A stretch of 64,000 nucleotides of DNA from an uncultured Caldilineaceae bacterium (GCA_958295915.1 OY282381.1:4114722-4178721), one strand, 5' to 3'. Positions 12,301-21,976 are shown, numbered from the stretch's first letter. Numbers and translations are program-made. The notes: generated by a model not told the origin, from the sequence alone.

Positions 12301-15300
12301 AACTCCGTCTCGACGACCTCAACGATGGCCTTGCCAGCCAGGTCGGCCCAGGCGATGACCACCTGCGGATCTCCACGCCCTTTCAGGATTTCGAAAGCTG
12401 GTTGGGGGAGAGCAAAAATGCGCTCGAACTGACCCGTATTGATCATATCGGGCAACCGCTCGGGTCCCAGCGTTTCGTCCGCCAGCGCGACCAGTTCGGA
12501 CAGCTTATCCACCTGGTCGGCGGTTGTATTGTTCAGAATCGTCTGGAAGCGCGGATACGTCTGGGCCAGGGCCAGTACGCGGGGGAACTTCGTCCGTAGG
12601 TTCTCGGATTCCTTCAATATGGACATCAGCCCCGGCTCGCGCAAGATGGTATCTACCAGCAGATTTGTTGCGTCGGGTGGCAGTTCTGGTAGGTATGTAA
12701 CCAGCCAGGCAAGGTCCTCTGGCGACAGATCAATGAGAACCGACCGGGCCTGCTCCGTCGCCAGTTCCAGCAAAACATCCTGCTCCGACTGATTCAGCAG
12801 CATCAGTTTTTGAATGGCTGCTGAATCTTGCAGGGCAAGAACCCTGTTCAGCGCCTCTCGGTCTCTGAATTCGGAGGACGAGGTGATGACGTACAGCTCC
12901 GTCTCGACGACCTCAACGATTGCTTCACCGGCCAGGTCGGCCCAGGCGATGACCATATCTGGATCCCCATACTCTCGCAGGATCTCGAAAGCTGGTTGGG
13001 GGAGAGCAAAAATGCGCTCGAACTGACCCGTGTTGATTATGTGGCCCAACTGCTCTGGTTCCAGTGTCTCGTCCGCCAGCGCGACCAGTTCGGACAGCTT
13101 ATCCACCTGGTCGGCGGTTGTATTGTTCAGAATCGTCTGGAAGCGCGGATTCGTCTGGGCCAGGGTCAGCACGCGGGGAAACTTCGCCTGAATCTCCTCG
13201 GATTCCTTCAATATGGACATCAGCCCCGGCGCCCGCAAGATGGTATCCACCAGCAGGTTTGTCGCCTGGGGCGGCAGTTCTGGCAGATACGCGGCCAGCC
13301 AGGCAAGGTCCTCTGGCGACAGAGCAATGAGAACCGACCGGGCCTGCTCCGTCGCCAGTTCCAGCAAAACATCCTGCTCCGGCTGATTCAGCAGCATCAA
13401 TTTTTCTATAGCTGCTGGGTCTTGCAGGGCAAGAACCCGGTTCAGTGCCTCTCGCTCCCTGAAGTCGGAGGACGAGGCAACGCGGTACAACTCCGTCTCG
13501 ACGACCTCAACGATTGCTTCACCGGCCAGGTCGGCCCAGTCGATGACCAGCTGCGGATCTCCACGCTCTTTCAGGATCTCGAAAGCTGATTGGGGGAGAG
13601 CAAAAATGCGCTCGAACTGACCCGTGTTGATCATATCGGGCAACCGCTCTGGTTCCAGCGTTTCGTCCGCCAGCGCGACCAGTTCGGACAGCTTATCCAC
13701 CTGGTCGGCGGTTGTATTGTTCAGAATCGTCTGGAAGCGCGGATACGTCTGGGCCAGGGTCAGCACACGGGGAAACTTCGCCTGAATCTCCTCGGATTCC
13801 TTCAACATGGACATCAGCCCCGGCGCCCGCAAGATGGTATCCGCCAGCAGATTTGTCGCCTGGGGCGGCAGTTCTGGCAGATACGCGGCCAGCCAGGCAA
13901 GGTCCTCTGGCGACAGAGCAATGAGAATCGACCGGGCCCGCTCCGTCTCCAGTTCCAGCAAAACATCCTGCCCCGACCGATTCAGCGACATCAGTTTTTC
14001 TATAGCTGTCGGATCTTGCAGGGCAAGAACCCTGCTCAGCGCCTCTCGGCCGTTGATGATGTCCGCCATCATCGGGTGCTTGAAGAGAGCTGGCAGGGCA
14101 AAACCCCGATTCAGTGTCTCTCTGCCTCTGAATGCGGAGGGCGATGTGACGACGTACAGCTCCGTCTCGACGACCTCAACGATGGCCTTGCCGGCCAGGT
14201 CGGCCCAGGCGATGACCACCTGCGGATCCCCGCTCACTGTCAGGATTTCAAAAGCTGGTTGGGGGAGAGCAAAAATGCGCTCGAACTGACCTGTGTTGAT
14301 CATATCGGGCAACTGCTCTGGTTTCAGCGTTTCGTCCGCCACCGCGACCAGTTCGGACAGCTTATTCACCTGGTCGGCGGTTGTATTGTTCAGAATCGTC
14401 TGGAAGCGCGGATACGTCTGGGCGAGGGTCAGCACGCGGGGAAACTTCGCCTGAATCTCCTCGGATTCCTTCAATATGGGCATCAACGCCGGCTCGCGTA
14501 AGATGGTATCCGCCAGCAGATTTGTCGCCTGGGGCGGCAGTTCTGGCAGATACGCGGCCAGCCAGGCAAGGTCCTCTGCCGACAGAGCAATGAGAACCGA
14601 CCGGGACTGCTCCGTCTCCAGTTCCAGTAGAGCATCCTGCTCCCCCTGATTCAGTTGCATCCATTGTTGAATGGCTGCTGGGTCTTGCAGGGCAAGAACT
14701 CGCTCCAGCGCCTCTCGGCCCCTGAATGCGGAGGGCGAGGCGATGACGTATAATTCCGTCTCGACGACCTCAACGATTGCTTCACCGGCCAGGTCGGCCC
14801 AGGCGATGACCATATCTGGATCCCCGTACTCTCGCAGGATCTCGAAAGCTGGTTGGGGGAGAGCAAAAATGCGCTCGAACTGACCCGTGTTGATTATGCG
14901 GCCCAACTGCTCGGGTTCCAGCGTCGCGTCCGCCACCGAGACCAGTTCGGACAGCTTCTCTACCTCTTTCACGGGTAAATAGTTCAGAAGCGTCTGGAAG
15001 CGCCGATTTTCTCGAGCAAGCTCCAGCACGCGACGGTGAGCATCAAGAAAATCTATCCAGAGGCTGAAAATGTTGTCGGCAACAGATCGGGCCAATTCCG
15101 GCAGTTCGGCTTGCAGATCTGTGTCCACTACGTTCGCGATCCGTGCGCGAATCTCGGCTTTTACCTTCGGTTGCTGGAGAGACTTCCGGATCTGAGGGAG
15201 AGCGCCCTCTCTAGCTGCGACCAGGTCCCAGACGATGAGGCCAGCACCGATAATCCAACCGGCAATAGGAATCCATGAAGCAGCCGCCTTGCCCAGAATG

Positions 15301-16031
15301 CGCCCTACGACTTTGCCTACGATGCTCTGGCCCATCTTTTGCGCCAACTGCTTGGCGATCTGTGTGCCGATGATAGTACCGACGCCGATCAGGGTGTTCG
15401 CGCGCGTCTGCGAGATAACGATGGAGTCTGGATCCACATCCGCGTCGGATATCAGCTCGTCGAGCGTGTCCTGGATCTGCTTATCCAATACAGACACCAT
15501 TGTTTGGGAAAAGGTATTGCCGATAAATTCCTGCACGCACAGCAGCGCCGCAGAGGCCGACTTCGCGGCCATATCATCAATTTTGGCGACCAGTTCAGTG
15601 GCGATTTCCGTCCACAACCGGTCGACAGCGGCATGGAAACCCGGGGAGTCGAAGGCATAGTCGGCGACTTTCGTCGCCAGCTCTTCTGCCTTCTCCGGAG
15701 ACCAACTGGACCAGACCCGGCTCAAGTAGCTCTCCTCGCGGCCGACCCGTGCAATGGCCGCGTCCACCGCCGCATTCACTGCCGCGTCCATGTTCAGCGC
15801 CACCCATTTGTCATCGACAATCGCTGCCACACTCAGGTCTGCCTTGAATGCAGATTGGGTGATTTTGTTTAACTCATCCCGCAAGCGGGCCTCTTCGGCC
15901 TGTGCGCATTCTTGGTAGGTGTAGGTGGGCGGGGTTTCCTGGGCGCGCGCGGTTTTCGCCGGCAGAATCGTGGAGAGCAGGAGGATGATGAGCAATGCGT
16001 ACGTCGAAAAGGTTCGGCGGGAGGGCAACAT
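9393..16031 (-). CDS. Giant exported protein with nine tandem ~200-residue modules
   Basis: 2212 residues from the ATG at 16031, which I prefer because AAGGA lies upstream and a signal peptide follows at once. A longer frame opens at 16073. The order is signal peptide (cleavage near ARA), a helical domain with a glycine-rich hydrophobic stretch (SWIPIAGWIIGAGL), nine modules, and a C-terminal membrane helix followed by GRNIFRRR. Each module repeats RFQTILNNTTADQV, MINTGQFERIFALPQ, VIAWADLAGEAIVEVVE and LSPEDLAWLAAYLPELPP. Module 1 is the most diverged. Module 2 has an extra insertion of about 30 residues (PALFKHPMMADIINGRE). Predicted mostly helical and surface exposed. I do not recognise a function; a structural or adhesive surface role is a guess. 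Confidence 0.75.
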   Translation of the reverse strand: MLPSRRTFSTYALLIILLLSTILPAKTARAQETPPTYTYQECAQAEEARLRDELNKITQSAFKADLSVAAIVDDKWVALNMDAAVNAAVDAAIARVGREESYLSRVWSSWSPEKAEELATKVADYAFDSPGFHAAVDRLWTEIATELVAKIDDMAAKSASAALLCVQEFIGNTFSQTMVSVLDKQIQDTLDELISDADVDPDSIVISQTRANTLIGVGTIIGTQIAKQLAQKMGQSIVGKVVGRILGKAAASWIPIAGWIIGAGLIVWDLVAAREGALPQIRKSLQQPKVKAEIRARIANVVDTDLQAELPELARSVADNIFSLWIDFLDAHRRVLELARENRRFQTLLNYLPVKEVEKLSELVSVADATLEPEQLGRIINTGQFERIFALPQPAFEILREYGDPDMVIAWADLAGEAIVEVVETELYVIASPSAFRGREALERVLALQDPAAIQQWMQLNQGEQDALLELETEQSRSVLIALSAEDLAWLAAYLPELPPQATNLLADTILREPALMPILKESEEIQAKFPRVLTLAQTYPRFQTILNNTTADQVNKLSELVAVADETLKPEQLPDMINTGQFERIFALPQPAFEILTVSGDPQVVIAWADLAGKAIVEVVETELYVVTSPSAFRGRETLNRGFALPALFKHPMMADIINGREALSRVLALQDPTAIEKLMSLNRSGQDVLLELETERARSILIALSPEDLAWLAAYLPELPPQATNLLADTILRAPGLMSMLKESEEIQAKFPRVLTLAQTYPRFQTILNNTTADQVDKLSELVALADETLEPERLPDMINTGQFERIFALPQSAFEILKERGDPQLVIDWADLAGEAIVEVVETELYRVASSSDFREREALNRVLALQDPAAIEKLMLLNQPEQDVLLELATEQARSVLIALSPEDLAWLAAYLPELPPQATNLLVDTILRAPGLMSILKESEEIQAKFPRVLTLAQTNPRFQTILNNTTADQVDKLSELVALADETLEPEQLGHIINTGQFERIFALPQPAFEILREYGDPDMVIAWADLAGEAIVEVVETELYVITSSSEFRDREALNRVLALQDSAAIQKLMLLNQSEQDVLLELATEQARSVLIDLSPEDLAWLVTYLPELPPDATNLLVDTILREPGLMSILKESENLRTKFPRVLALAQTYPRFQTILNNTTADQVDKLSELVALADETLGPERLPDMINTGQFERIFALPQPAFEILKGRGDPQVVIAWADLAGKAIVEVVETELYRVASSSDFRDREALNRVLALQDSAAIQKLMLLNQSEQDVLLELATEQARSVLIALSPEDLAWLAAYLPELPPQATNLLADTILREPALMSKLKESEDIRSKFPRVLTLAQTYPRFQTILNNTTADQVDKLSELVALADETLGPERLGHIINTGQFERIFALPQPAFEILTVSDPEVVIAWADLADAAIVQVVETGLYRVASPSDFREREALNRVLALQDPEAIQKLIQLHQLEQVLLLKLPTEQSRSVLIALSPEDLSGLAIYLAELPPQATNLLVDTILREPGLMSKLKESEDIRSKFPRVLTLAQTYPRFQTILNNTTADQVEKLSELVALADETLGPERLPDMINTGQFERIFALPQQAFEILKGRGDPQVVIAWADLAGEAIVEVVETELYVITSPSDFRDREALNRVLALQDSAAIQKLMLLNQSEQDVLLELPTEQARSVLIALSPEDLAWLVTYLPELPPQATNLLADTILREPALMSKLKESEDIQAKFPRVLTLAQTYPRFQTILNNTTADQVDKLSELVALADETLGPERLPDMINTGQFERIFALPQPAFEILREYGDPDMVIAWADLAGEAIVEVVETELYRVASPSDFREREALSRVLAPQDSAAIQKLMQLNQSEQDVLLELPTEQARSVLIDLSPEDLSGLAAYLPELPPQATNLLVDTILRAPGLMSKLKESENLRAKFPRVLTLAQTNPRFQTILNNTTADQVDKLSELVSLADETLKPEQLPDMINTGQFERIFALPQQAFDILTVSEDPQLVIAWADLADAAIVQVVETGLYRVASPSDFREREALNRVLALQAPEAIEKLILLNQSERDVLLGLPTTQPQKVIAALSPEDLAWLVTYLTELPSDDTNLLVATILREPRLMSQLKFENIRRAVLESQNLQATLDFLVEEKAQVLADIGSVLSGDVPWALFWHKYGTASNMLVSSGLLLALLILYLLGRNIFRRRQPEM
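9600..14999 (-). repeat. Nine in-frame tandem repeats of about 595 bp
   Basis: The words GTTGTATTGTTCAGAATCGT recur on the plus strand at about 10147, 10741, 11337, 11929, 12523, 13118, 13712 and 14382, with a diverged copy near 14975. The spacing is close to 595 bp, except across the inserted module 2. Copies are near identical over long stretches, which suggests recent expansion or ongoing recombination. Short-read assemblies may collapse this region, so the copy number should be treated as provisional. Confidence 0.85.
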
Positions 16032-16160
16032 GACGAGCGGATCCTTTCGCTGCGTAAGTCTGCGTCGGCGCATGGTTATTCAGACTATGGTCCGGCGTAC
16101 GGCGGAAATCCATAGGCTGAAGGAGCGCAGCCCTTCAAAGCGCATGCGCTCCCCAGCCGC

Positions 16161-17927
16161 CTAGATCCCTACCGTAGCCGCTTCCCCAGCGACAATCTCG
16201 ACCGCGGAACTCTCTGTCTCCTCGGCCGTGCTCAGTTTGTTGAGCGCCTGCAGGTATGCCTTTGTGCTGGCTACGATGATGTCCGTGTCCACGCCCCGGC
16301 CACTGAACAGATGCCGGCGCGGCCGACCTTGGGCCGTTTCGCTGTGACCGCGGCTGTCCGGCACTTCGATGCGGACGGTCACGTCGCCATTGGCATCGAT
16401 CCCTTCCGTTACGGCCTGCACCAGAAATTCCATCAGTTCATTGGGTTGCTGTACGATCTTGTCGATACACCTGTAGGCCGCGTCCACCGGGCCTGTTCCG
16501 AAACTGACGTCCGTGATCTCTTCTCCGCTTTCGGTGTTGCGCAGCGTCGCGACTGCGGTGGGCGTCATATTGGTGCCGCACTGAACCTGCACCCCGACCA
16601 GTTCCCAGATCTCAACCGGCTGATACAGCTCATCCGCCACCAGGGCCTCGAGATCCGCATCCGTGACACTCTTTTTCTTATCCGCCAGATCCTTGAAACG
16701 CCGGAAAACCTCATTCAGATTTTCTCTGTCCAGGTGATAGCCCATCTCGGCCAGCCGCACGCCCAGGGCATGGCGTCCCGAATGTTTGCCGAGCACCAGC
16801 CGGCTCTGATTGAGGCCGATCGTATCTGCATCCATGATTTCGTAGGTGCGTTTATTCTTTAACATCCCGTCCTGGTGGATGCCGGCCTCGTGGGCGAAGG
16901 CGTTGGCGCCAACGATCGCTTTGTTGGGCTGGATCACCATGCCCGTGTAGCGGCTGACCATGTCGCTGCTACGATGGATCTCCTGGCTACGAATGTTCGT
17001 GCGCAGGTCGAACACAGACCGCCGCGTGTACAGGGCCATGACCGTTTCTTCCAGACTGGTGTTGCCGGCCCGCTCACCGATGCCGTTGATCGTCACTTCG
17101 ACCTGGCGCGCGCCGTTCTGCACGCCGGCCAGTGTGTTGGCCGTCGCCAGACCCAGATCATTGTGGCAGTGGATGCTGAAGATCACGTCCTGGCCGCCTG
17201 CGACGTTCTCTCGCAGATAGCGGATCAGTTCGCCGAACTCCGCCGGCGTGGTGTATCCAACCGTATCAGGAATGTTCAGGGTCGTGGCGCCGGCTTTGAT
17301 CGCTACGCTCAGCACCTCTACCAGAAATTCAGGATCACTGCGGCCGGCGTCTTCCGGGCTGAATTCGACGTTATCACACAGGCTGCGGGCGTACTGGACC
17401 ATATCCCCGACGGTTTCCAGCACCTCGCTGGGGGACATGCGCAGCTTGTGTTGCATGTGGATGTCGCTGGTGGCGAGAAATGTGTGGATGCGTGGACATA
17501 CTGCCTCCTGCACAGCTTCCCAGGCTTTATCGATATCGTTTTTATTGGCCCGGGCCAGGCCAGCGATGATGGGCGGCGCGCTTACATTGCCGTCCTGATC
17601 GATACGGGGTGTGCGCCCGACGGTTGCGGCGATGCGTTTGACGGCCGCCAGATCGCCGGGTGAGGCCGCGGGAAATCCAGCTTCCATAATATCAATGCCC
17701 AAGCGGGACAATTGGCGGGCGATCTCCAGCTTCTCCTGCTCGTTCAGGGTAGCGCCGGGCGACTGTTCTCCGTCGCGCAGGGTGGTATCGAATATGAGAA
17801 CTGTATTGCCCTGGGCGATGGTGCGCGCCCATCGATTGACATCAGCGAAACGAAACTGTTCTACATCGACCGCAGGCCCGTCCACGGCTGCGTCACCGTG
17901 TTGTTGCGCAGTGTTTGCGGTAGTCAT
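16161..17927 (-). CDS. leuA: 2-isopropylmalate synthase
   Basis: 588 residues. It catalyses the first step of leucine synthesis, acetyl-CoA plus 2-oxoisovalerate. Visible motifs are [16 protein letters not shown] near residue 47, the metal-binding HxH in [14 protein letters not shown], and [14 protein letters not shown]. The full-length C-terminal regulatory domain that normally senses leucine is present. It is the last gene of the ilv-leu operon. Its ATG overlaps the stop of the small ORF at 17924-18016 (ATGA), and it also has its own GGAGG 9 nt upstream. Confidence 0.95.
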   Translation of the reverse strand: MTTANTAQQHGDAAVDGPAVDVEQFRFADVNRWARTIAQGNTVLIFDTTLRDGEQSPGATLNEQEKLEIARQLSRLGIDIMEAGFPAASPGDLAAVKRIAATVGRTPRIDQDGNVSAPPIIAGLARANKNDIDKAWEAVQEAVCPRIHTFLATSDIHMQHKLRMSPSEVLETVGDMVQYARSLCDNVEFSPEDAGRSDPEFLVEVLSVAIKAGATTLNIPDTVGYTTPAEFGELIRYLRENVAGGQDVIFSIHCHNDLGLATANTLAGVQNGARQVEVTINGIGERAGNTSLEETVMALYTRRSVFDLRTNIRSQEIHRSSDMVSRYTGMVIQPNKAIVGANAFAHEAGIHQDGMLKNKRTYEIMDADTIGLNQSRLVLGKHSGRHALGVRLAEMGYHLDRENLNEVFRRFKDLADKKKSVTDADLEALVADELYQPVEIWELVGVQVQCGTNMTPTAVATLRNTESGEEITDVSFGTGPVDAAYRCIDKIVQQPNELMEFLVQAVTEGIDANGDVTVRIEVPDSRGHSETAQGRPRRHLFSGRGVDTDIIVASTKAYLQALNKLSTAEETESSAVEIVAGEAATVGI

Positions 17928-18016
17928 GGCAAGATTCCTCCAGAGGTGAATCGATCGAATGATGAAGTGTGTAACGAATCGGCGTTACGCATAAGGTCGC
18001 TAAGGTCATTATCCAT
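17924..18016 (-). CDS. 30-residue small ORF translationally coupled to leuA
   Basis: This short ORF starts at an ATG placed 5 nt after an AAAGGAGGTGAT that is an exact complement of the usual 16S rRNA 3' tail. It ends in a TGA that overlaps the leuA ATG by 4 bases. The peptide is polar and Ser/Asp-rich, begins [11 protein letters not shown], and has only four Leu codons. It therefore does not look like a leucine-sensing leader. It may raise leuA translation by coupling, or be a small protein in its own right. A second ATG at 18022 is in frame but too close to the ribosome-binding site. Confidence 0.55.
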   Translation of the reverse strand: MDNDLSDLMRNADSLHTSSFDRFTSGGILP

Positions 18017-18061
18017 GATCATCACCTCCTTTCCCGCGGAGGGCAGACACAAGGGTTGCCC

Positions 18062-19066
18062 CTACGATATCTCCTTTGCGTCCAGGAATGTCATCATCTT
18101 GCGCAACTCTTTGCCGACAGTTTCCAGTTGTTGAGTTTGTTCATTCCGGCGCCGTTCGTAGTAGATCTTGCCGCCGCCGTGATACTCATCCATCCATTCC
18201 TCGGCGAACGCGCCGGACTGAATATCGGCCAGAATTTTTTTCATTGCCGCCTTCGTCTCGTCAGTGATCACCCGCTGGCCGCTCTTGTAATCGCCCCACT
18301 CAGCCGTATCGCTGACGCTGTAGCGCATATAATTGAGCCCACCCTGATACATCAGATCGACGATTAATTTGAGTTCGTGCAAGCATTCGAAGTAGGCGAT
18401 TTCCGGTTGGTAGCCGGCATCTACCAGAGTCTCGAAACCGGCTTTGACAAGCTCGCTGACGCCGCCGCAAAGGATCGTCTGTTCGCCGAACAGATCGGTT
18501 TCTGTCTCTTCGGCGAAGGTCGTTTCCAGCACGCCGGCACGGGTTGAGCCGATCGCTTTGGCATAGGCGAGAGCATTGGCAAGGGCTTGGCCCGATGTGT
18601 CCTGGTGAATGGCGACCAGCGCCGGCACGCCGGAGCCTTCTATAAAGACTTCCCGCACGCGATGGCCAGGGGCTTTCGGCGCCACCATCGACACATCCAC
18701 AGCGTCCGGGGCAATGATAAAGCCGTAGCGGACATTGAAGCCATGGGCGAACATGAGTGTATTGCCGGGCTTCAGATTGGGGGCGATCTGTTCCTCATAT
18801 ACGTTGCCCTGAATCGGGTCGGGAATCACGACCATAATCATATCCGCTTCCTGCGCGGCCTCGGCCACGCTCACCACCCGCAATCCGTCGGCTTCGGCTT
18901 TGGCTTTGCTGCGGCTGCCTTCGTGCAGCCCAATGCGCACATCCAGGCCGCTGTCCTGTATATTCAAGGCATGGGCATGGCCCTGGCTGCCGTAGCCGAT
19001 AACCGCGATCTTCTTGTCTTTGATCCGCTGGATATCGGCATCGTTCTCGTAGTAAATCGTGGTCAT
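18062..19066 (-). CDS. ilvC: Ketol-acid reductoisomerase, class I
   Basis: 334 residues. It isomerises and reduces acetolactate or acetohydroxybutyrate in Val/Ile synthesis. The cofactor loop [17 protein letters not shown] is followed by [12 protein letters not shown], whose serines and arginine point to NADPH use. Catalytic acidic residues sit in [12 protein letters not shown] and [15 protein letters not shown], and the protein has the short class I length. It lies between ilvH and the small ORF/leuA in a same-strand operon. Confidence 0.96.
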   Translation of the reverse strand: MTTIYYENDADIQRIKDKKIAVIGYGSQGHAHALNIQDSGLDVRIGLHEGSRSKAKAEADGLRVVSVAEAAQEADMIMVVIPDPIQGNVYEEQIAPNLKPGNTLMFAHGFNVRYGFIIAPDAVDVSMVAPKAPGHRVREVFIEGSGVPALVAIHQDTSGQALANALAYAKAIGSTRAGVLETTFAEETETDLFGEQTILCGGVSELVKAGFETLVDAGYQPEIAYFECLHELKLIVDLMYQGGLNYMRYSVSDTAEWGDYKSGQRVITDETKAAMKKILADIQSGAFAEEWMDEYHGGGKIYYERRRNEQTQQLETVGKELRKMMTFLDAKEIS

Positions 19067-19140
19067 TGTCCCTACTCCTTATCTATGTGTACCATGGGTT
19101 GGGGCGGAGAAATGGCGCGTATCGAATATGCGGCAGCCCG

Positions 19141-19692
19141 TTAGCCGCGCCCGCTGCCGTTCAGGCGCGCTGTGGCTTTGAAGACGGATGTGGAGAGCTT
19201 TTCCGGTTTTGAGCGGTTGTCTCCTCGGCATAACGCTACCCGACCGGTGCGCACCATCTCTTCGATGCCGAACGGCTTCATGAATTCGATGAGCGAATCG
19301 ACTTTTTCCTCTGTGCCAACGGCCTGCACCACAAGACTTTCCGCACTGACATCTACGATCTGCGCGCGGTAGATTTCGGCGAACTGTACGATTTCTCCTC
19401 GGGTCGCCGTGGTCGTCCGCACTCGGATCAGCGCCAGTTCCCGCAGAACGGCCAGCTGGTCTGTGATGTCCTCCACCGCCGTAACATCCACGACTTTGCG
19501 CAGTTGCTTGACCACCTGATCAGCCACCCGTTTGTCACCGGCCACGACAAACGTCATGCGGCTGATGCCTGGCGTCTCGCTGTGGCTGACCTGAAGGCTA
19601 TCGATGTTGAAGTTGCGCCTGCGTAGCATACCAGACACCCGGTTGAGCACACCGGGCGTGTCACGCATCCAGGCGACGAGAGTGTATTTCAT
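19141..19692 (-). CDS. ilvH: Acetolactate synthase regulatory subunit
   Basis: 183 residues. The N-terminal ACT domain ([19 protein letters not shown]) binds valine in this family and confers feedback inhibition on the catalytic subunit. The C-terminal half ([21 protein letters not shown]) matches the second regulatory domain. It starts 21 bp after ilvB ends, in the same direction. The symbol ilvN is equally possible; length and order fit ilvH. Confidence 0.93.
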   Translation of the reverse strand: MKYTLVAWMRDTPGVLNRVSGMLRRRNFNIDSLQVSHSETPGISRMTFVVAGDKRVADQVVKQLRKVVDVTAVEDITDQLAVLRELALIRVRTTTATRGEIVQFAEIYRAQIVDVSAESLVVQAVGTEEKVDSLIEFMKPFGIEEMVRTGRVALCRGDNRSKPEKLSTSVFKATARLNGSGRG

Positions 19693-19713
19693 TTGGTTTC
19701 CTCGTTAGTCTTT

Positions 19714-21504
19714 TTACCAACTCGGCTGCACGCCGCTGTACCCCTGCGCATACCCCGGTTTGGGACGCCGAATCAGCTCGTCCACGGCTGCGCCTGGCGC
19801 CACCATCGGATATACATTCACCTCTTCCTTGACCTGGAAATCGATGAGAAACGGCCCTTCCGTCGCGTGGGCCTGCTCCAGCGCAGGCACGACTTCGCTC
19901 GGATGGCGCACGACTGCGGCGGGTATGTCGTAGGCGTCGGCCAGTTTCACATAATCCGGAGACAGAACCGGCGTGCCCACGTAGCGTTTCTCATAGAAAA
20001 TCTGCTGCCACTGACGCACCATACCCAGGAATCCGTTGTTGATGATGGCGATCTTCACCGACAGTTTTTCCTGCTGGATCGTCGCCAACTCCTGTAGCGT
20101 CATCTGAAAGCCGCCATCCCCAGCTACACACCAGACCAGCGCGTGCGGGTCGGACATCTGCGCGCCGATAGCAGCCGGCAGCGCGTATCCCATCGTGCCC
20201 AGCCCGCCGCTGGTGAGCAGCATCCCCGCCTCTTCGTGGATGTAATACTGGCTTTCCCACATCTGATGCTGGCCCACATCTGTGACAACGATCACCCGTT
20301 TGTCCGTTCGCTCGGTCGCATGCCATAGCTGACGGATCACAAACGGCGGGATCAGCTCCTCGACTTCATACTGGATGATGTCCGCCTCGTTCGTCTCAGC
20401 GCGCCATACGTTCAGCTCTTGCACCCAATCGCTGTGATGCCGCTCTTGGATGAGAGGAAGAAAGGCCGGCAGCGTCTCGGCCAGATCGCCAATGACCGCC
20501 ACGTCCGGAACAATGTTCTTGCCGACCTCTGACCTGTCCAGTTCGAAATGGACGATCTCGGCGTTGGCGGCAAAGCGGTCCAGCCGGCCGGTGATACGAT
20601 CATCGAAGCGCATACCCATCGCGACCAGCACATCGCAGGCCTGTACGGCCCGGTTGGCAAATGCCTCTCCGTGCATCCCCCCCATTCCCAGGCTCAGAGG
20701 ATGGGTTTCAGGGATATTGCCGGTGCCCAGTAGCGTCGTTACCACCGGGATTTCGGCCTTCTCGACCAGTTTCAGCAACTCTTCGCTTGTATAGGAGAGG
20801 TGTATGCCGTGGCCAGCAAGGATCAGCGGACGCTCGGCCCTGTTCAGCAGATCAGCGGCTGCTTGCAGAGCTTCGGCGTTGTATTCCGGCCAGGGTTCAA
20901 AGCCGGGCAGATCGATGTCGAAATCATACCGAAAGACGCCAGCTGCATTCTGCGTATCCTTGCAGATATCCACCAACACGACGCCAGGGCGACCTTCCCG
21001 GGCAATGTAAAAGGCTTCTTTCATAACCAGTGGCAATTCCGCTATATCCGTCACCAGATAGTTATGTTTGCACACCGGCTGGGTGATGCCGACCACGTCC
21101 GACTCCTGAAAGGCGTCAGTTCCCAGCAGATTCGTGGGAACCTGGCCGGTAATGGCGACGACGGGTACGCTGTCCATCTGCGCGGTAGCCAGACCGGTGA
21201 CAAGATTTGTGGCCCCCGGCCCGCTGGTGGCGATACAGACACCGACCCGGCCTGTGGCCCTGGCGTAGCCATCCGCCATATGAGCGGCGCACTGCTCGTG
21301 GCGTACCAACACGTGATGGATGCGCCCGTCCGCTTCGTATGGGGCCAGCGCGTCATAGGCCGGCAGAATCGCGCCGCCCGGGTGGCCAAAAACGATATCA
21401 ATCCCTTCCCGCAGCAGGGATTCCCAGATCATCTGCGAGCCGGTCATCTCCAGGGGGCCTGGATCGTATCCACTATCAATTGGTTCTCTCTTCGCGATTG
21501 CCAT
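19714..21504 (-). CDS. ilvB: Acetolactate synthase catalytic subunit
   Basis: 596 residues. This ThDP enzyme condenses pyruvate with pyruvate or 2-oxobutyrate. It shows the substrate-side glutamate region ([19 protein letters not shown]), a central domain, and the ThDP/Mg motif [15 protein letters not shown] with NNGFLGMV. It is the first structural gene of the operon and lies about 145 bp downstream of the attenuator terminator. Confidence 0.96.
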   Translation of the reverse strand: MAIAKREPIDSGYDPGPLEMTGSQMIWESLLREGIDIVFGHPGGAILPAYDALAPYEADGRIHHVLVRHEQCAAHMADGYARATGRVGVCIATSGPGATNLVTGLATAQMDSVPVVAITGQVPTNLLGTDAFQESDVVGITQPVCKHNYLVTDIAELPLVMKEAFYIAREGRPGVVLVDICKDTQNAAGVFRYDFDIDLPGFEPWPEYNAEALQAAADLLNRAERPLILAGHGIHLSYTSEELLKLVEKAEIPVVTTLLGTGNIPETHPLSLGMGGMHGEAFANRAVQACDVLVAMGMRFDDRITGRLDRFAANAEIVHFELDRSEVGKNIVPDVAVIGDLAETLPAFLPLIQERHHSDWVQELNVWRAETNEADIIQYEVEELIPPFVIRQLWHATERTDKRVIVVTDVGQHQMWESQYYIHEEAGMLLTSGGLGTMGYALPAAIGAQMSDPHALVWCVAGDGGFQMTLQELATIQQEKLSVKIAIINNGFLGMVRQWQQIFYEKRYVGTPVLSPDYVKLADAYDIPAAVVRHPSEVVPALEQAHATEGPFLIDFQVKEEVNVYPMVAPGAAVDELIRRPKPGYAQGYSGVQPSW

Positions 21505-21647
21505 CCATATCCTCCTGCAAGCTTACTTGCCTCATGGCGGGGTCGTTATTGCAGGGCTCGATGATCAGACATCTGCAGCCCAACCATCATGCTGCCTGCA
21601 TCTACAACAGATATGTGGTTCCCGTATACAATGAATCCCAATAAAGT

Positions 21648-21678
21648 AAAAAGACCCTTCCCAGTTGGGGAAGGGTCT
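21648..21678 (-). terminator. Intrinsic terminator of the ilv attenuator
   Basis: On the minus strand, an 11-bp perfect stem (AGACCCTTCCC with GGGAAGGGTCT, 5-nt loop) is followed directly by five T. It lies between the leader peptide and ilvB, so it should stop transcription before the structural genes. Its 5' arm and loop (21664-21674) can alternatively pair, 10 of 11 positions, with 21716-21726 (GTTGGCGAAGG), giving a competing antiterminator. Confidence 0.85.
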
Positions 21679-21699
21679 GCACTGACCTGAGCGAGAAGC

Positions 21700-21810
21700 C
21701 TACATGACTTCTATGCCTTCGCCAACCGAACACGGCCCCAAGCCGCTTACAGGAAGGGCTACGAGATGAAGAACGATGACAAGAAGTAGGCTGAAGAGCA
21801 GAAAGATCAT
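21700..21810 (-). CDS. ilv operon leader peptide
   Basis: 36 codons starting at the ATG at 21810. Of residues 2-21, 14 are Ile, Leu or Val (for example LLLVIVLHLVALPV). It is followed 21 nt later by an intrinsic terminator. This is the layout of classical leader-peptide attenuators such as those before enterobacterial ilv operons: stalling at branched-chain codons leaves 21716-21726 free to form the antiterminator. No good Shine-Dalgarno precedes the ATG. An in-frame TTG one codon upstream is a possible alternative start. Reading frame and composition are seen directly; the mechanism is inferred. Confidence 0.8.
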   Translation of the reverse strand: MIFLLFSLLLVIVLHLVALPVSGLGPCSVGEGIEVM

Positions 21811-21853
21811 CAAATTCAGTTCATAAGGGCAGTCAAGTCCGCACTGCTCCTCT

Positions 21854-21881
21854 ATTATAACCATATTTGTAAGATGTGCAA
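21854..21881 (-). promoter_or_regulatory. Sigma70-like promoter of the ilv-leu operon
   Basis: TTGCAC (21876-21881) and a consensus TATAAT (21854-21859) on the minus strand, spaced 16 bp. They lie about 45 bp upstream of the leader peptide start. The expected transcription start is near 21847. Confidence 0.8.
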
Positions 21882-21976
21882 CTTTCAGAATATAACAAAT
21901 TGCACAATAAATTGCCCAATGGCGGGTCGTTCTGTTCGGCTTCCCGGCTACACAGGATCCGGGTCGATCAAAGCGA

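Noticed and set aside
10029..14501. Many plus-strand ORFs of 60-300 codons
   Set aside because: They recur once per module as shadows of the giant minus-strand gene and show no independent signals.
21648..21881. T-box or other riboswitch before ilvB
   Set aside because: No T-box antiterminator consensus is visible, and the Ile/Leu/Val-rich leader ORF explains the layout better.
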